A stretch of 64,000 nt of DNA from NCBI RefSeq assembly GCF_018390605.1, contig NZ_JAHBGD010000005.1:310001-374000 (forward strand). Reading direction: 5' to 3'. Of the stretch, positions 7,987-15,285 are shown piece by piece. Below the pieces are notes generated by a model that had not been told where the DNA came from, did not search any database, and was given only the letters and a program-made list of their open reading frames with translations. Source of the stretch: Ancylobacter defluvii (lineage in GTDB: Bacteria; Pseudomonadota; Alphaproteobacteria; Rhizobiales; Xanthobacteraceae). The first letter of the stretch is position 1; every line of letters starts with the position of its first letter. Made by a program: the position numbers and the translations under genes.

Positions 7987-9929
7987 CACGCGATCCACGC
8001 CTGCTTTTCGCAGCAGCGGACGACCGCCCCGGCGAGTTTATGGATCGGCGCATCTATAACCGTCCCTGCGCGGGGCTCATGCCGCTTCTCGCCCGCGGGC
8101 AACGCGTCGAACTTCTGCTCGCGATCGCCGCCTGGACGAGCGCCTTTCTGTTCTTCTGGCTCTGGTGGTTCGATCCGGCGCATATCGATGGTGTCTGGCG
8201 CTTCGTCTTCGCCAGCCTGCCTTTCGCCTGGCTCACCCTGATGCCCATCTACTTCTTCAGCGTCTTCATCGGGAGCCGGAAGCCGGCGGGGACCACTCTG
8301 CTGCCCGCCGGCACCAGGGTGGCGATGGTGGTGACCAAGGCACCGTCCGAACCTTTCGAGGTGGTGGCGCAGACCCTCGAAGCCATGTTGGCCCAGCCTT
8401 ATCCGCACGACACCTGGCTTGCCGACGAAGACCCGTCCGATGAGACGCTGGCCTGGTGCGCGGAGCATGGCGTCCGGGTGTCCACCCGCAAGGGCGTCGC
8501 GGCCTATCAGAGGCAGGACTGGCCGCGTCGGGTGCGCTGCAAGGAGGGCAATCTCGCCTATTTCTACGATCACTTCGGCTACGAGTTGTACGACTTCGTC
8601 GTGCAGATGGACGCCGATCATGTGCCGACCCCACACTATCTCGAGCGTATGCTGGCGCCGTTCGGCAATCAGCGCATCGGCTACGTCTCCGCACCCAGCA
8701 TCTGCAACAGGAATGCCCGCCAGAGCTGGGCGGCGCGCGCGCGCCTCTACGCCGAGGCCTCGATGCACGGCCCGCTGCAAGCCGGCTACACCGGCGGCTG
8801 GGCACCACTGTGCATCGGTTCGCACTATGCGGTCCGTACCGAAGCGCTCAAGGAGATTGGCGGCCTCGGCCCGGAACTCGCCGAGGATCACTCGACTACC
8901 CTGATGATGAATGCGCGCGGCTGGCGCGGCGTCCATGCCATCGACGCGATCGCCCATGGCGACGGGCCGCGCACCTTTGCCGATCTCGCGACGCAGGAAT
9001 TCCAGTGGTCGCGCAGCCTCGTCACCATCCTCCTGCGCTATTCGCCCGAACTGGTGCCGATGTTGCCGGCACGCCTGCGCTTCCAGTTCCTGTTCTGCCA
9101 GTTCTGGTATCCGCTCTATTCCGGCATCTGGGCGTTCCTGTTCCTGATGCCGGTGGTGGCGCTGGCCACCGGAGAGCATTTCGCCAACGTCACCTATCTC
9201 GATTTCGCCGTGCATTACGTGCCGATGTCGGTGGTGCTGCTGTTCATGATCTATCGCTGGCGCGCCAGTGGCTGGCTGCGCCCGGTGGATTCCCGGCTGT
9301 TGAGCTGGGAGGAGATCCTGTTCGTGCTGGCGAAGTGGCCGTGGTCGCTGCTCGGCACGCTCTACGCGCTGCGCGACTGGGCAACCGGTTCTTTTGTCGA
9401 TTTCCGCGTGACGCCGAAGGGCAAGGTCGGGGTCGATCCGGTGCCGCTGCGCGTGCTCGCGCCCTATGCGGTGATTTCCGCCGGCTCGGCAGCGGCGCCG
9501 CTCGTCTTCGGCAATGCCGGCTCGGCGAGCGGCTTCTATATCTTCGCCATCTTCAACGCACTGCTCTACGCGGTCCTGATCGTTGTCATCCTCGTCCGTC
9601 ATGGCATTGAAAATCCGATCCGCCGCCGCGCGGGCTTGCGCGGTGCCGCCCATGCCGGGCTCGCTGTCGGCCTGATGACCTTGCCACTTGCCGCAGCGGT
9701 GCAGCGCGGGCCGGAAGGGCTCGGAGCCCTCGCCTGGGGCGCGATGCCGATTTCCTACACACGTACCGTCTTCTCCGCGGCAGGCGCCGGCATGGGCCGG
9801 GGCGCCTTCAGGCTCATCTTCATTCCACCCTGGATCGAGAAAGATGCGGGTCCTTCCACGCCGGCGGCCACAGTGAAAGACGCGCCCAAGCGGCAGAGGA
9901 ACGGGCGAGCATCAGGGAGGCCAAAATGA
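7983..9929 (+). CDS. Family 2 glycosyltransferase, cellulose synthase-like membrane polymerase
   Basis: A 648-residue processive GT2. Two N-terminal membrane segments (about 43-62 and 72-95) precede the catalytic domain, which has ADEDPSD near 147, DADH at 210-213 (divalent-metal Asp pair), AEDHS near 300 in place of the TED motif, and QEFQWSRS at 338-345 in place of QxxRW. Several C-terminal membrane segments follow (about 350-375, 400-420, 480-560). This layout fits inner-membrane beta-glycan synthases that polymerise and export the chain. No PilZ domain is evident. ATG 7983 is chosen because it overlaps the preceding small ORF. Polymer identity is unknown; the operon suggests a pentose- or mannose-containing glycan. 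Confidence 0.85.
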   Translation: MTRDPRLLFAAADDRPGEFMDRRIYNRPCAGLMPLLARGQRVELLLAIAAWTSAFLFFWLWWFDPAHIDGVWRFVFASLPFAWLTLMPIYFFSVFIGSRKPAGTTLLPAGTRVAMVVTKAPSEPFEVVAQTLEAMLAQPYPHDTWLADEDPSDETLAWCAEHGVRVSTRKGVAAYQRQDWPRRVRCKEGNLAYFYDHFGYELYDFVVQMDADHVPTPHYLERMLAPFGNQRIGYVSAPSICNRNARQSWAARARLYAEASMHGPLQAGYTGGWAPLCIGSHYAVRTEALKEIGGLGPELAEDHSTTLMMNARGWRGVHAIDAIAHGDGPRTFADLATQEFQWSRSLVTILLRYSPELVPMLPARLRFQFLFCQFWYPLYSGIWAFLFLMPVVALATGEHFANVTYLDFAVHYVPMSVVLLFMIYRWRASGWLRPVDSRLLSWEEILFVLAKWPWSLLGTLYALRDWATGSFVDFRVTPKGKVGVDPVPLRVLAPYAVISAGSAAAPLVFGNAGSASGFYIFAIFNALLYAVLIVVILVRHGIENPIRRRAGLRGAAHAGLAVGLMTLPLAAAVQRGPEGLGALAWGAMPISYTRTVFSAAGAGMGRGAFRLIFIPPWIEKDAGPSTPAATVKDAPKRQRNGRASGRPK

Positions 9930-10075
9930 AAATTGTGGCTTTCGAAATGCGGCAGGTGGGGCTGGTCGCCAGCGTTTGCCTTGCCGACACGGGAATTCGG
10001 TCACTTGCGTCGATGCCGATGCAGCCGCGGTCGAACGACGAAGAACGGACCAAAGCCCGATCTTCGTCGAAGTGA
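9926..10075 (+). CDS. 49-residue ORF coupled to the GT2 gene
   Basis: ATG at 9926 overlaps the GT2 stop (ATGA) and is preceded by a strong ribosome site, AGGGAGG. The frame ends at 10075, 19 bases before the glycosidase ATG. The product (starting MKIVAFEMRQVGLVAS) is weakly hydrophobic at its N-terminus and charged at its C-terminus. I do not recognise a family. The ribosome site and overlap favour translation; coding status is otherwise unproven. It is the second tiny coupled ORF in this operon. Confidence 0.5.
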   Translation: MKIVAFEMRQVGLVASVCLADTGIRSLASMPMQPRSNDEERTKARSSSK

Positions 10076-10094
10076 ACCAGGAGGAGGCAGGAAG

Positions 10095-11021
10095 ATGAGG
10101 ACATGGTCCAAGGAAATGTACCTGGCCGTACTGTGCGGGGGGGCGGCGCTGGTGCTGACCACCGCCCTGGTGATGCCAGGCGTGACGCAGTCGACGCTGC
10201 AATTCGCGTCGCCAACCGATCAGGTGAAGTATGGCATCTACGATCCAGATGGCGTCTTCGCCGGCGATACCAGCGTGCGCATCGAGCATATCTACATTCC
10301 ATGGCGCGATGCCGATCTGAATTCGCTGACGAAAGCGGACGGCTACGCCCGCCGGCATGGCCGCGACCTGTTGATATCGGTCGAGCCATGGTCCTGGTCG
10401 CCGGGAGCTACCCCCCCGGCCGACCAGCTGCTCAGCGGCATTTTGGCGGGTGCCTATGATGGATCCGCCAGTGCAATCTGCGCCGCATCCGACAGTCTCC
10501 AGAGCCCGGTGACCATACGCTGGGCACATGAGATGGACCTGCACAATGGTCGCTTCCCGTGGTCGAGCTGGTCGCCGCAGGGTTATGTCGCCGCCTACCG
10601 CCACTTCGTCACGGAATGCCGGAAACAGGCTCCCCGCGCCCGGTTCATGTGGTCACCGCGCGGCGAGGACGGTCTCGCCGCCTATTATCCGGGAGACGGC
10701 TATGTCGACGAGATCGGCCTCACCGTGCTCGATCTCCAGCAATACGACATGGATCGCTACGGGCACGCGCGCAGCTTCGAGGAGGCATTGCGGCCCGCCT
10801 ATGACCGCGTTGCCGGCTACGGCAAGCCCATAGTGGTGGCCGAACTCGGCTTCAGCGGCGATCAGGCATTCACCGAGAAGTGGAGCCACGACACGCGCAT
10901 CATCGGCGACAAGTTCCCGAAGCTCGTCGCCGTCATCTACTTCAACGAGGTCGATCCGTTCGCCTGGCCCGCCCCCTATGGCCGGCCCGACTGGCGGTTG
11001 CAGCGTGGCCTCGTGAACTGA
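10095..11021 (+). CDS. GH26-like glycoside hydrolase (mannanase/endoglycanase family)
   Basis: A 308-residue protein with an N-terminal signal anchor (hydrophobic 8-27), so it is probably periplasmic or membrane-tethered. IRWAHEMD carries the acid/base Glu146 at the position of HEMN in GH26 enzymes; the nucleophile candidate is Glu250 in IVVAELGFSG. FMWSPRG, YYPGDGYVD and FPKLVAVIYFNE also match the family pattern. GH26 enzymes cut beta-mannans or beta-1,3-linked glycans. Next to a GT2 polymerase it may trim or release the nascent polymer, as cellulase partners do in cellulose operons. ATG 10095 follows a long ribosome site (AGGAGGAGGCAGGAAG). Confidence 0.78.
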   Translation: MRTWSKEMYLAVLCGGAALVLTTALVMPGVTQSTLQFASPTDQVKYGIYDPDGVFAGDTSVRIEHIYIPWRDADLNSLTKADGYARRHGRDLLISVEPWSWSPGATPPADQLLSGILAGAYDGSASAICAASDSLQSPVTIRWAHEMDLHNGRFPWSSWSPQGYVAAYRHFVTECRKQAPRARFMWSPRGEDGLAAYYPGDGYVDEIGLTVLDLQQYDMDRYGHARSFEEALRPAYDRVAGYGKPIVVAELGFSGDQAFTEKWSHDTRIIGDKFPKLVAVIYFNEVDPFAWPAPYGRPDWRLQRGLVN

Positions 11022-11102
11022 AACCGCCGCGGCGGCAGCCCTCGAACTGAGATCGCCGCGGCAGCAGCCCGTTAATTGAGACCGCCGCGGCGGCAGCCGC
11101 GG
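11016..11102 (+). repeat. Three tandem imperfect 29-base repeats
   Basis: Three consecutive units start at 11016, 11045 and 11074. Each begins AACTGA or AATTGA and carries the palindromic core CCGCCGCGGCGG or a one- or two-base variant. The first unit starts at the stop codon of the glycosidase gene. A fourth, partial copy begins at 11662, at the stop codon of the next gene. There are no spacers, so this is not a CRISPR array. Confidence 0.85.
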
Positions 11103-11133
11103 CCGGCGCCTTCCAACAATCAGGAGGTTCATC

Positions 11134-11667
11134 ATGATGAAATCCATCCCGGCCATCACTGTCGTCGCCGCGCTGGCGATATTTGCTCCGGCGGCATACG
11201 CCCAGGCGCCGGCCCCTCAGGCCGCCATAAAGCCAAACCCGACCGGCGTTCCCAAGACCAGCAGCATCAACAGCCTCTATGCCGGCAAGAGCTGGATGTG
11301 GTCGGACGGGGCCGCGTATTTCTCGCCGGATAGGAAATTCGTGGCGTGGTCTGGTTCGGGCAAGAACATGGCCTATGTGCAGGGAACATGGTGGGTGTCG
11401 CCCACCGGCTGGGTCTGCTTCCAGGGACTGTGGCATGCCAACGGTCCGTCGGGACGGAACTCGACCTGCTTCTCGCATCGTATGGGACCCGACCAGGTCA
11501 TGTATCAGCGCAAGGAACCCGGCGGTGAGTGGTACGTGTTCAAGCATGCGCAGCCTGTGGCCGGAGATGAGTACGCCAAGTTCAAGAATGGCGACTTTGC
11601 CACTGCCGGGGCGACCAGGGCCAAGCAGGAGTTGAAGGCGTTGAAGGCGCTCAGCTCAAGCAACTGA
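11134..11667 (+). CDS. Secreted hypothetical protein, DUF995-like
   Basis: A 177-residue protein with a clear Sec signal peptide (cleavage near AYAQA, residue 24). The mature part is aromatic-rich with several Trp residues (KSWMWSDG, GTWWVSPTGWVCF), two Cys that could form a disulfide, and a Lys-rich tail. It resembles DUF995-type secreted proteins of rhizobia as I remember them; that is a weak assignment. A strong ribosome site (GGAGG) precedes ATG 11134; ATG 11137 is an alternative. It follows the glycosidase after the repeat block and is probably co-transcribed, so a role in polymer binding or regulation in the periplasm is possible. Confidence 0.65.
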   Translation: MMKSIPAITVVAALAIFAPAAYAQAPAPQAAIKPNPTGVPKTSSINSLYAGKSWMWSDGAAYFSPDRKFVAWSGSGKNMAYVQGTWWVSPTGWVCFQGLWHANGPSGRNSTCFSHRMGPDQVMYQRKEPGGEWYVFKHAQPVAGDEYAKFKNGDFATAGATRAKQELKALKALSSSN

Positions 11668-11829
11668 TGTCGCCGCGGCGGAGCGGTTCATGGCGGCGAG
11701 TGAACGGCGCCGTCATCCCACCAACGAGCGTGCGGGTCACGATCCCGCATCGATCATCGTCCGGCACGCCAGACGGCGGGCCGGTGGCGCCGATCGGACC
11801 ATGAGGACCGAAAGGCGCGGAATCTCGGA

Positions 11830-12129
11830 TTATTCGGCCGGGCCGGAGCGAGTGCCGTCTCGTGTCCGCCCGACGCCGGCGGCGATGGCGGCATAGTCGA
11901 GCGCCGATCCGTCGCGCTCCATCGAGCGTCGCAGGAAGCGTATCGGGAAGCGGATGGCCTCTCGGTTGGCCTCGCTCATGCCCGGCGCGCGTGACGAGAT
12001 GCCCGCTTCGGCGCAACTGAGCGCCTGGACAATCTCATCGCCGGTCAAGACCCCCTTGCGCTGGAGCACTTCGCACAAGGCGGCCAGGGCGAGCAGCGTG
12101 CCTTCCATCTGCAGATTGGCGGTATTCAT
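11830..12129 (-). CDS. Small hypothetical protein (99 residues)
   Basis: The ATG at 12129 has a strong ribosome site (GAGGAGGAACCGGC) before it, which is why the longer frame from 12267 is not used. The N-terminal half (TLLALAALCEVLQRKGVLTGDEIVQAL) looks like a small amphipathic helical domain; the C-terminal part is charged, with FPIRFLRRSM. No signal peptide or known motif is visible. It stands alone, convergent to the polysaccharide operon, with another small gene upstream on the same strand. Confidence 0.65.
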   Translation of the reverse strand: MNTANLQMEGTLLALAALCEVLQRKGVLTGDEIVQALSCAEAGISSRAPGMSEANREAIRFPIRFLRRSMERDGSALDYAAIAAGVGRTRDGTRSGPAE

Positions 12130-12285
12130 GCCGGTTCCTCCTCGTCGTTTCCTGGGACGCATGGCCACCGGCGGATACACGCCTCGATCCACGCCATCAG
12201 CCGCATAAACTAGGGCGGCGGATGGCGCAGAGCCAACTCTTTCCCTTGGGCGCGCGGCACCTCGCAACTAGGCTTCGGCGGCGGT

Positions 12286-12612
12286 TCAGTCCTCCAGCCT
12301 CGCCCCGTCGAGCCCGCTCATCGCGCCCTTGCGATCGGCTGCCGGCGAACGCTTGCCTCGCCGCTTGGGAGGAACTTCGAGGGCGCGGCGGATGGTGCCG
12401 ATCTCACTGACCGGCTCGTGCTCCTGGCTTTCCATCGCGACATTAGGATCCACCTCGGGGCGAGGGGAGGCCGCGGCCGCATTCGCCGCATCCTCGGCGG
12501 CGATGAGTTTCTCGGCCTCGAACCAATAATGCTCGGTCCGGTCAAAGGGGCAGCCATCCGCTTCCCAAAGCCGGTACGCTCGCTCACGGATGCGGTCCTC
12601 GCGTTCGTCCAT
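12286..12612 (-). CDS. DUF2934 family protein
   Basis: A 108-residue protein. The first 40 residues (IRERAYRLWEADGCPFDRT, then HYWFEAEKLI) match the short DUF2934 signature, RxRAYxLWExxGxPxGxxxxHWxxAE, common in alphaproteobacteria. The rest is a low-complexity acidic then basic tail (PPKRRGKRS). The family has no established function; many members are stress-associated small cytoplasmic proteins. ATG 12612 is preceded by AGGAGG. Confidence 0.8.
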   Translation of the reverse strand: MDEREDRIRERAYRLWEADGCPFDRTEHYWFEAEKLIAAEDAANAAAASPRPEVDPNVAMESQEHEPVSEIGTIRRALEVPPKRRGKRSPAADRKGAMSGLDGARLED

Positions 12613-12779
12613 CGTTACCTCCTGTCCTGACTGCTAGCGTAACGTCTATGGGAGGGCGGCCGTTCCGGCGGCAGGGCGGAATGGACCGCGGGTAGCGTGT
12701 TTGCCTCGATAGACCATGAACGCGCCACCGACGGCATCTGGAAGCGGCGAGGATTCCGGTGGGCCACCCGATCGCTGCC

Positions 12780-13682
12780 TCAAGCGGGAGGGATCGCGTC
12801 GGCGAGATGGTCGAGCGTCCGGCACAGGGTGGCGATGGCCGGATTGGCGTTGGTCGGCCGCCAGACCGCGTGCAGTTCGACGGTGGCGGGAGCGTGGAGC
12901 GCCAGCGGACGCAGGACCACACCCTCGAAGCGCAGGTTGCGGGCGGCGCGCGGCACCAGGGCGAGCCCGATGCCCGCCTTCACCAGGCCGAGGATGGAAT
13001 GCACCTGGCTGATGTGCTGGGCATAGTGGGGCGTGATCGCCGCCGAGGCGAACAGCGTCGCGACGAGGTCATAGAAATAGCGCGCCTCATAGGGCGAGTA
13101 GGTCACCATCGCCTGTCTTTCGAGGTCCGCGAGCTTGACCTCCGCCGCGGTGGCAAGCGGGTGATCCTCCGGCGCCGCGAGCAGCAGCGGCTCGCGCACC
13201 ACGCAGAACGATTGAAGCTCCCGCCGGTTGAAGGTGGGCCGCACCAGCCCGACGTCGATCCGTCCGGCGGTAAGCGACTCGAACTGGTCGGTCGAGACCA
13301 TCTCCTTGAGCACCAGGTCGATATCCGGCGCCTCGGCGCGGAACGCCTTGATGAGGCGCGGCAGGAATTCGTAGCCCGAGGCGGCAGTGAAGCCGAGGGT
13401 GAGGGCGCCGGCCTCGCCGCTGGCGGTGCGCCGCGCCGCCAATGCCGCGCCTTCGGCGAGGCGCAGCAGCCGGCGCGCCTCGGGCAGGAAGTTGTGGCCG
13501 GCCCGTGTCAGCGCCACCGAGCGGCTGGTGCGCTCGAGCAGGCGCACGCCGAGCGCGTGCTCGAGCAACTGGATCTGCCGACTGAGCGGTGGCTGGGTGA
13601 GATTGAGGCGCACGGCTGCGCGGCCGAAATGGAGTTCTTCGGCGACGGCAACAAAGCAGCGGAGATGGCTAAGCTCGAACAT
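12780..13682 (-). CDS. LysR-family transcriptional regulator
   Basis: A 300-residue LTTR. The N-terminal helix-turn-helix (LHFGRAAVRLNLTQPPLSRQIQLLE, about residues 19-43, here split as LHFGRAAVRLNLTQ and PPLSRQIQLLE) is the BenM/CatM-like type, followed by an effector domain (about 90-295). ATG 13682 (MFELSHLRCF) is the normal LTTR start; a longer frame from 13718 would run through the palindrome at 13695-13710, the likely operator. It is divergent from the tctCBA-aldolase-reductase genes and probably activates them on binding the transported acid or a breakdown intermediate. Confidence 0.9.
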   Translation of the reverse strand: MFELSHLRCFVAVAEELHFGRAAVRLNLTQPPLSRQIQLLEHALGVRLLERTSRSVALTRAGHNFLPEARRLLRLAEGAALAARRTASGEAGALTLGFTAASGYEFLPRLIKAFRAEAPDIDLVLKEMVSTDQFESLTAGRIDVGLVRPTFNRRELQSFCVVREPLLLAAPEDHPLATAAEVKLADLERQAMVTYSPYEARYFYDLVATLFASAAITPHYAQHISQVHSILGLVKAGIGLALVPRAARNLRFEGVVLRPLALHAPATVELHAVWRPTNANPAIATLCRTLDHLADAIPPA

Positions 13683-13694
13683 CGATCCAAAAAT

Positions 13695-13710
13695 GGCATC
13701 AATCGATGCC
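13695..13710. promoter_or_regulatory. Putative LysR operator
   Basis: GGCATC-AATC-GATGCC is a perfect 6-base inverted repeat just upstream of the lysR ATG. A further half-site GGCATCGA lies at 13727-13734, 32 bases (about three helical turns) away. Paired sites of this kind in a divergent promoter are typical of LTTR recognition and activation sites. The assignment rests on symmetry and position only. Confidence 0.55.
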
Positions 13711-13829
13711 AAGAACAATTCATTGTGGCATCGAACGTAACCTAGATTGCTGAATGGAGGTTCACCTTAGCCTCCCAACGATCCAAGAGGCGCAACGACG
13801 CCCTTCGCCCCTTTTTGGAGGAAACGCCA

Positions 13830-14804
13830 ATGAGCCTTCGTCTTTTCAAGGCGGCTGCCGCCGCTCTCGCTCTCACTGCACTCGCGCCTTCGCTGGCGTC
13901 CGCCCAGTCGTTCGACCGTCCGGTCCGCATCGTGGTGCCCTTCGCGCCCGGTGGCACCTCGGATATTCTTGCCCGCCTCATCGCGCCAAAGCTCTCCGAG
14001 GCCGTCGGCCAGCCGGTGGTGGTCGAGAACAAGCCCGGCGCCGCCGGCAATATCGGCGCCGATGCCGTCGCCAAGGCGCGGCCGGATGGCCACACGCTGT
14101 TGCTGATGGATATCGGTTCGCTCGCCGTTGCGCCGAGCCTGTTCCCCGACCTCTCCTATAATGTCGAGAACGATCTCGCCCCGGTCGGCATGGTGATGTT
14201 CGGTCCCTATGTGATGGCGGTGAATCCCTCGGTGCCGGCCAAGACCATTCCCGAACTCGTCGCCTATGCCAAGGCCAATCCCGGCAAGCTGGCGGTCGCC
14301 AATTCCGGCGTCGGCGCGCTCAACCACATCACCGCAGTAGCGCTCGCCCGCCATCTCGGCATCGAGTGGAAGAACGTGCCCTATAAGGGCGGCGCCGCCG
14401 CCTCGCGCGCCGTGGTGTCCGACGAGAGCAACGTCATCATCAACGGCGCCACCGCAACGCTGCCCTTCGTCACCAACAAGCAGCTGGTCGGCATCGCGGT
14501 AACCGGTGACGAGCGGCTCGCCTCGCTTCCCGATGTCCAGACCTTCAAGGAAGCCAAGCTGCCGCTGAGCGACGCCGGCACCTGGCAGGGCCTGCTGGCC
14601 ACCGGCAAGACCCCGCCGGAGGTTGTTGCGCGCCTCAATGCCGAGCTTAACAAGATCCTGGCGCTGCCGGAGATCAAGGAGAAGGTCGCCGAGCAGGGCG
14701 GTTCGGTGCGTCCCGGTACGCCGGAGGCGGTGAAGACCTGGCTCACCACCAATATCAAGAACTGGGGCGACATCGTGCGCGCCGCCGACATCAAGACCAA
14801 CTGA
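13830..14804 (+). CDS. Tripartite tricarboxylate transporter, solute-binding protein (TctC/Bug family)
   Basis: A 324-residue periplasmic protein with a signal peptide ending near ASAQS (about 27). It has the Bug-family marks RPVRIVVPFAPGGTSDILAR, VVVENKPGAAGNIGADAVAKA (read here as two blocks) and the conserved IEWKNVPYKGG region. Bug proteins bind carboxylates such as citrate, tartrate or aldarates and deliver them to a TctA/TctB permease, which follows directly. ATG 13830 is chosen because GGAGGAAA sits 7 bases upstream; the open frame begins earlier at a TTG inside that site. Divergent from a LysR gene. Confidence 0.92.
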   Translation: MSLRLFKAAAAALALTALAPSLASAQSFDRPVRIVVPFAPGGTSDILARLIAPKLSEAVGQPVVVENKPGAAGNIGADAVAKARPDGHTLLLMDIGSLAVAPSLFPDLSYNVENDLAPVGMVMFGPYVMAVNPSVPAKTIPELVAYAKANPGKLAVANSGVGALNHITAVALARHLGIEWKNVPYKGGAAASRAVVSDESNVIINGATATLPFVTNKQLVGIAVTGDERLASLPDVQTFKEAKLPLSDAGTWQGLLATGKTPPEVVARLNAELNKILALPEIKEKVAEQGGSVRPGTPEAVKTWLTTNIKNWGDIVRAADIKTN

Positions 14805-14810
14805 TCTCGG

Positions 14811-15269
14811 ATGCGCAGCGTGACCGGACGTCGGTTCGACTGGCCGGACCTTTTGTTCGGCCTCTTCCTCATCGCGGTGGCGGCGGGCACCTTCGCCGCC
14901 ACCTGGCGGCTTGCCGGTGGCACCGCGGCGGATATGGGGCCGGGCTACATGCCGCGCGCCATCGCGCTGGCGCTGCTCGGCTTCGGCCTGTTCTTCACCG
15001 GGCGAGGCCTGGTGCGTTCCTATGCCGGCATCGAGCGGGTGCAATTGCGGCCGATCCTCGGTGTCGGTGCCTCGGTCGGGGTGTTCGCGCTGCTGATCGA
15101 GAGCGCGGGCCTGGCGGCGGCCGCTTTTGCCGCCATCGTCATCGCGGCGGTTGCCAGCCGCGAGAGCCGTTTCTTCGAAGTCATCCTGTTCGGTCTGTTC
15201 GTCACCGCCGCTGCGGTCCTTCTCTTCGTGAAGGCGCTCGCTTTGCCGGTGGCGATCTGGCCCTGGTGA
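14811..15269 (+). CDS. Tripartite tricarboxylate transporter small permease (TctB)
   Basis: A 152-residue integral membrane protein with four predicted segments (about 14-33, 45-63, 78-98 and 100-145 as a hydrophobic run). It has the size and position of TctB, between the binding protein gene (6 bases upstream) and TctA (16 bases downstream). The DMGPGYMPR loop after the first segment is typical of TctB. It forms the small subunit of the cation-coupled permease. Confidence 0.85.
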   Translation: MRSVTGRRFDWPDLLFGLFLIAVAAGTFAATWRLAGGTAADMGPGYMPRAIALALLGFGLFFTGRGLVRSYAGIERVQLRPILGVGASVGVFALLIESAGLAAAAFAAIVIAAVASRESRFFEVILFGLFVTAAAVLLFVKALALPVAIWPW

Positions 15270-15285
15270 GCAGCGCAGGCACGCC

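Noticed and set aside
11016-11102. Possible small CRISPR array
   Set aside because: The three 29-base units are directly adjacent with no spacers, and no cas genes are present.
11690-11716. Hairpin ATGGCGGCG/CGCCGTCAT as terminator of the polysaccharide operon
   Set aside because: One mismatch, a 9-base loop and no T-run; not distinguishable from chance in GC-rich DNA.
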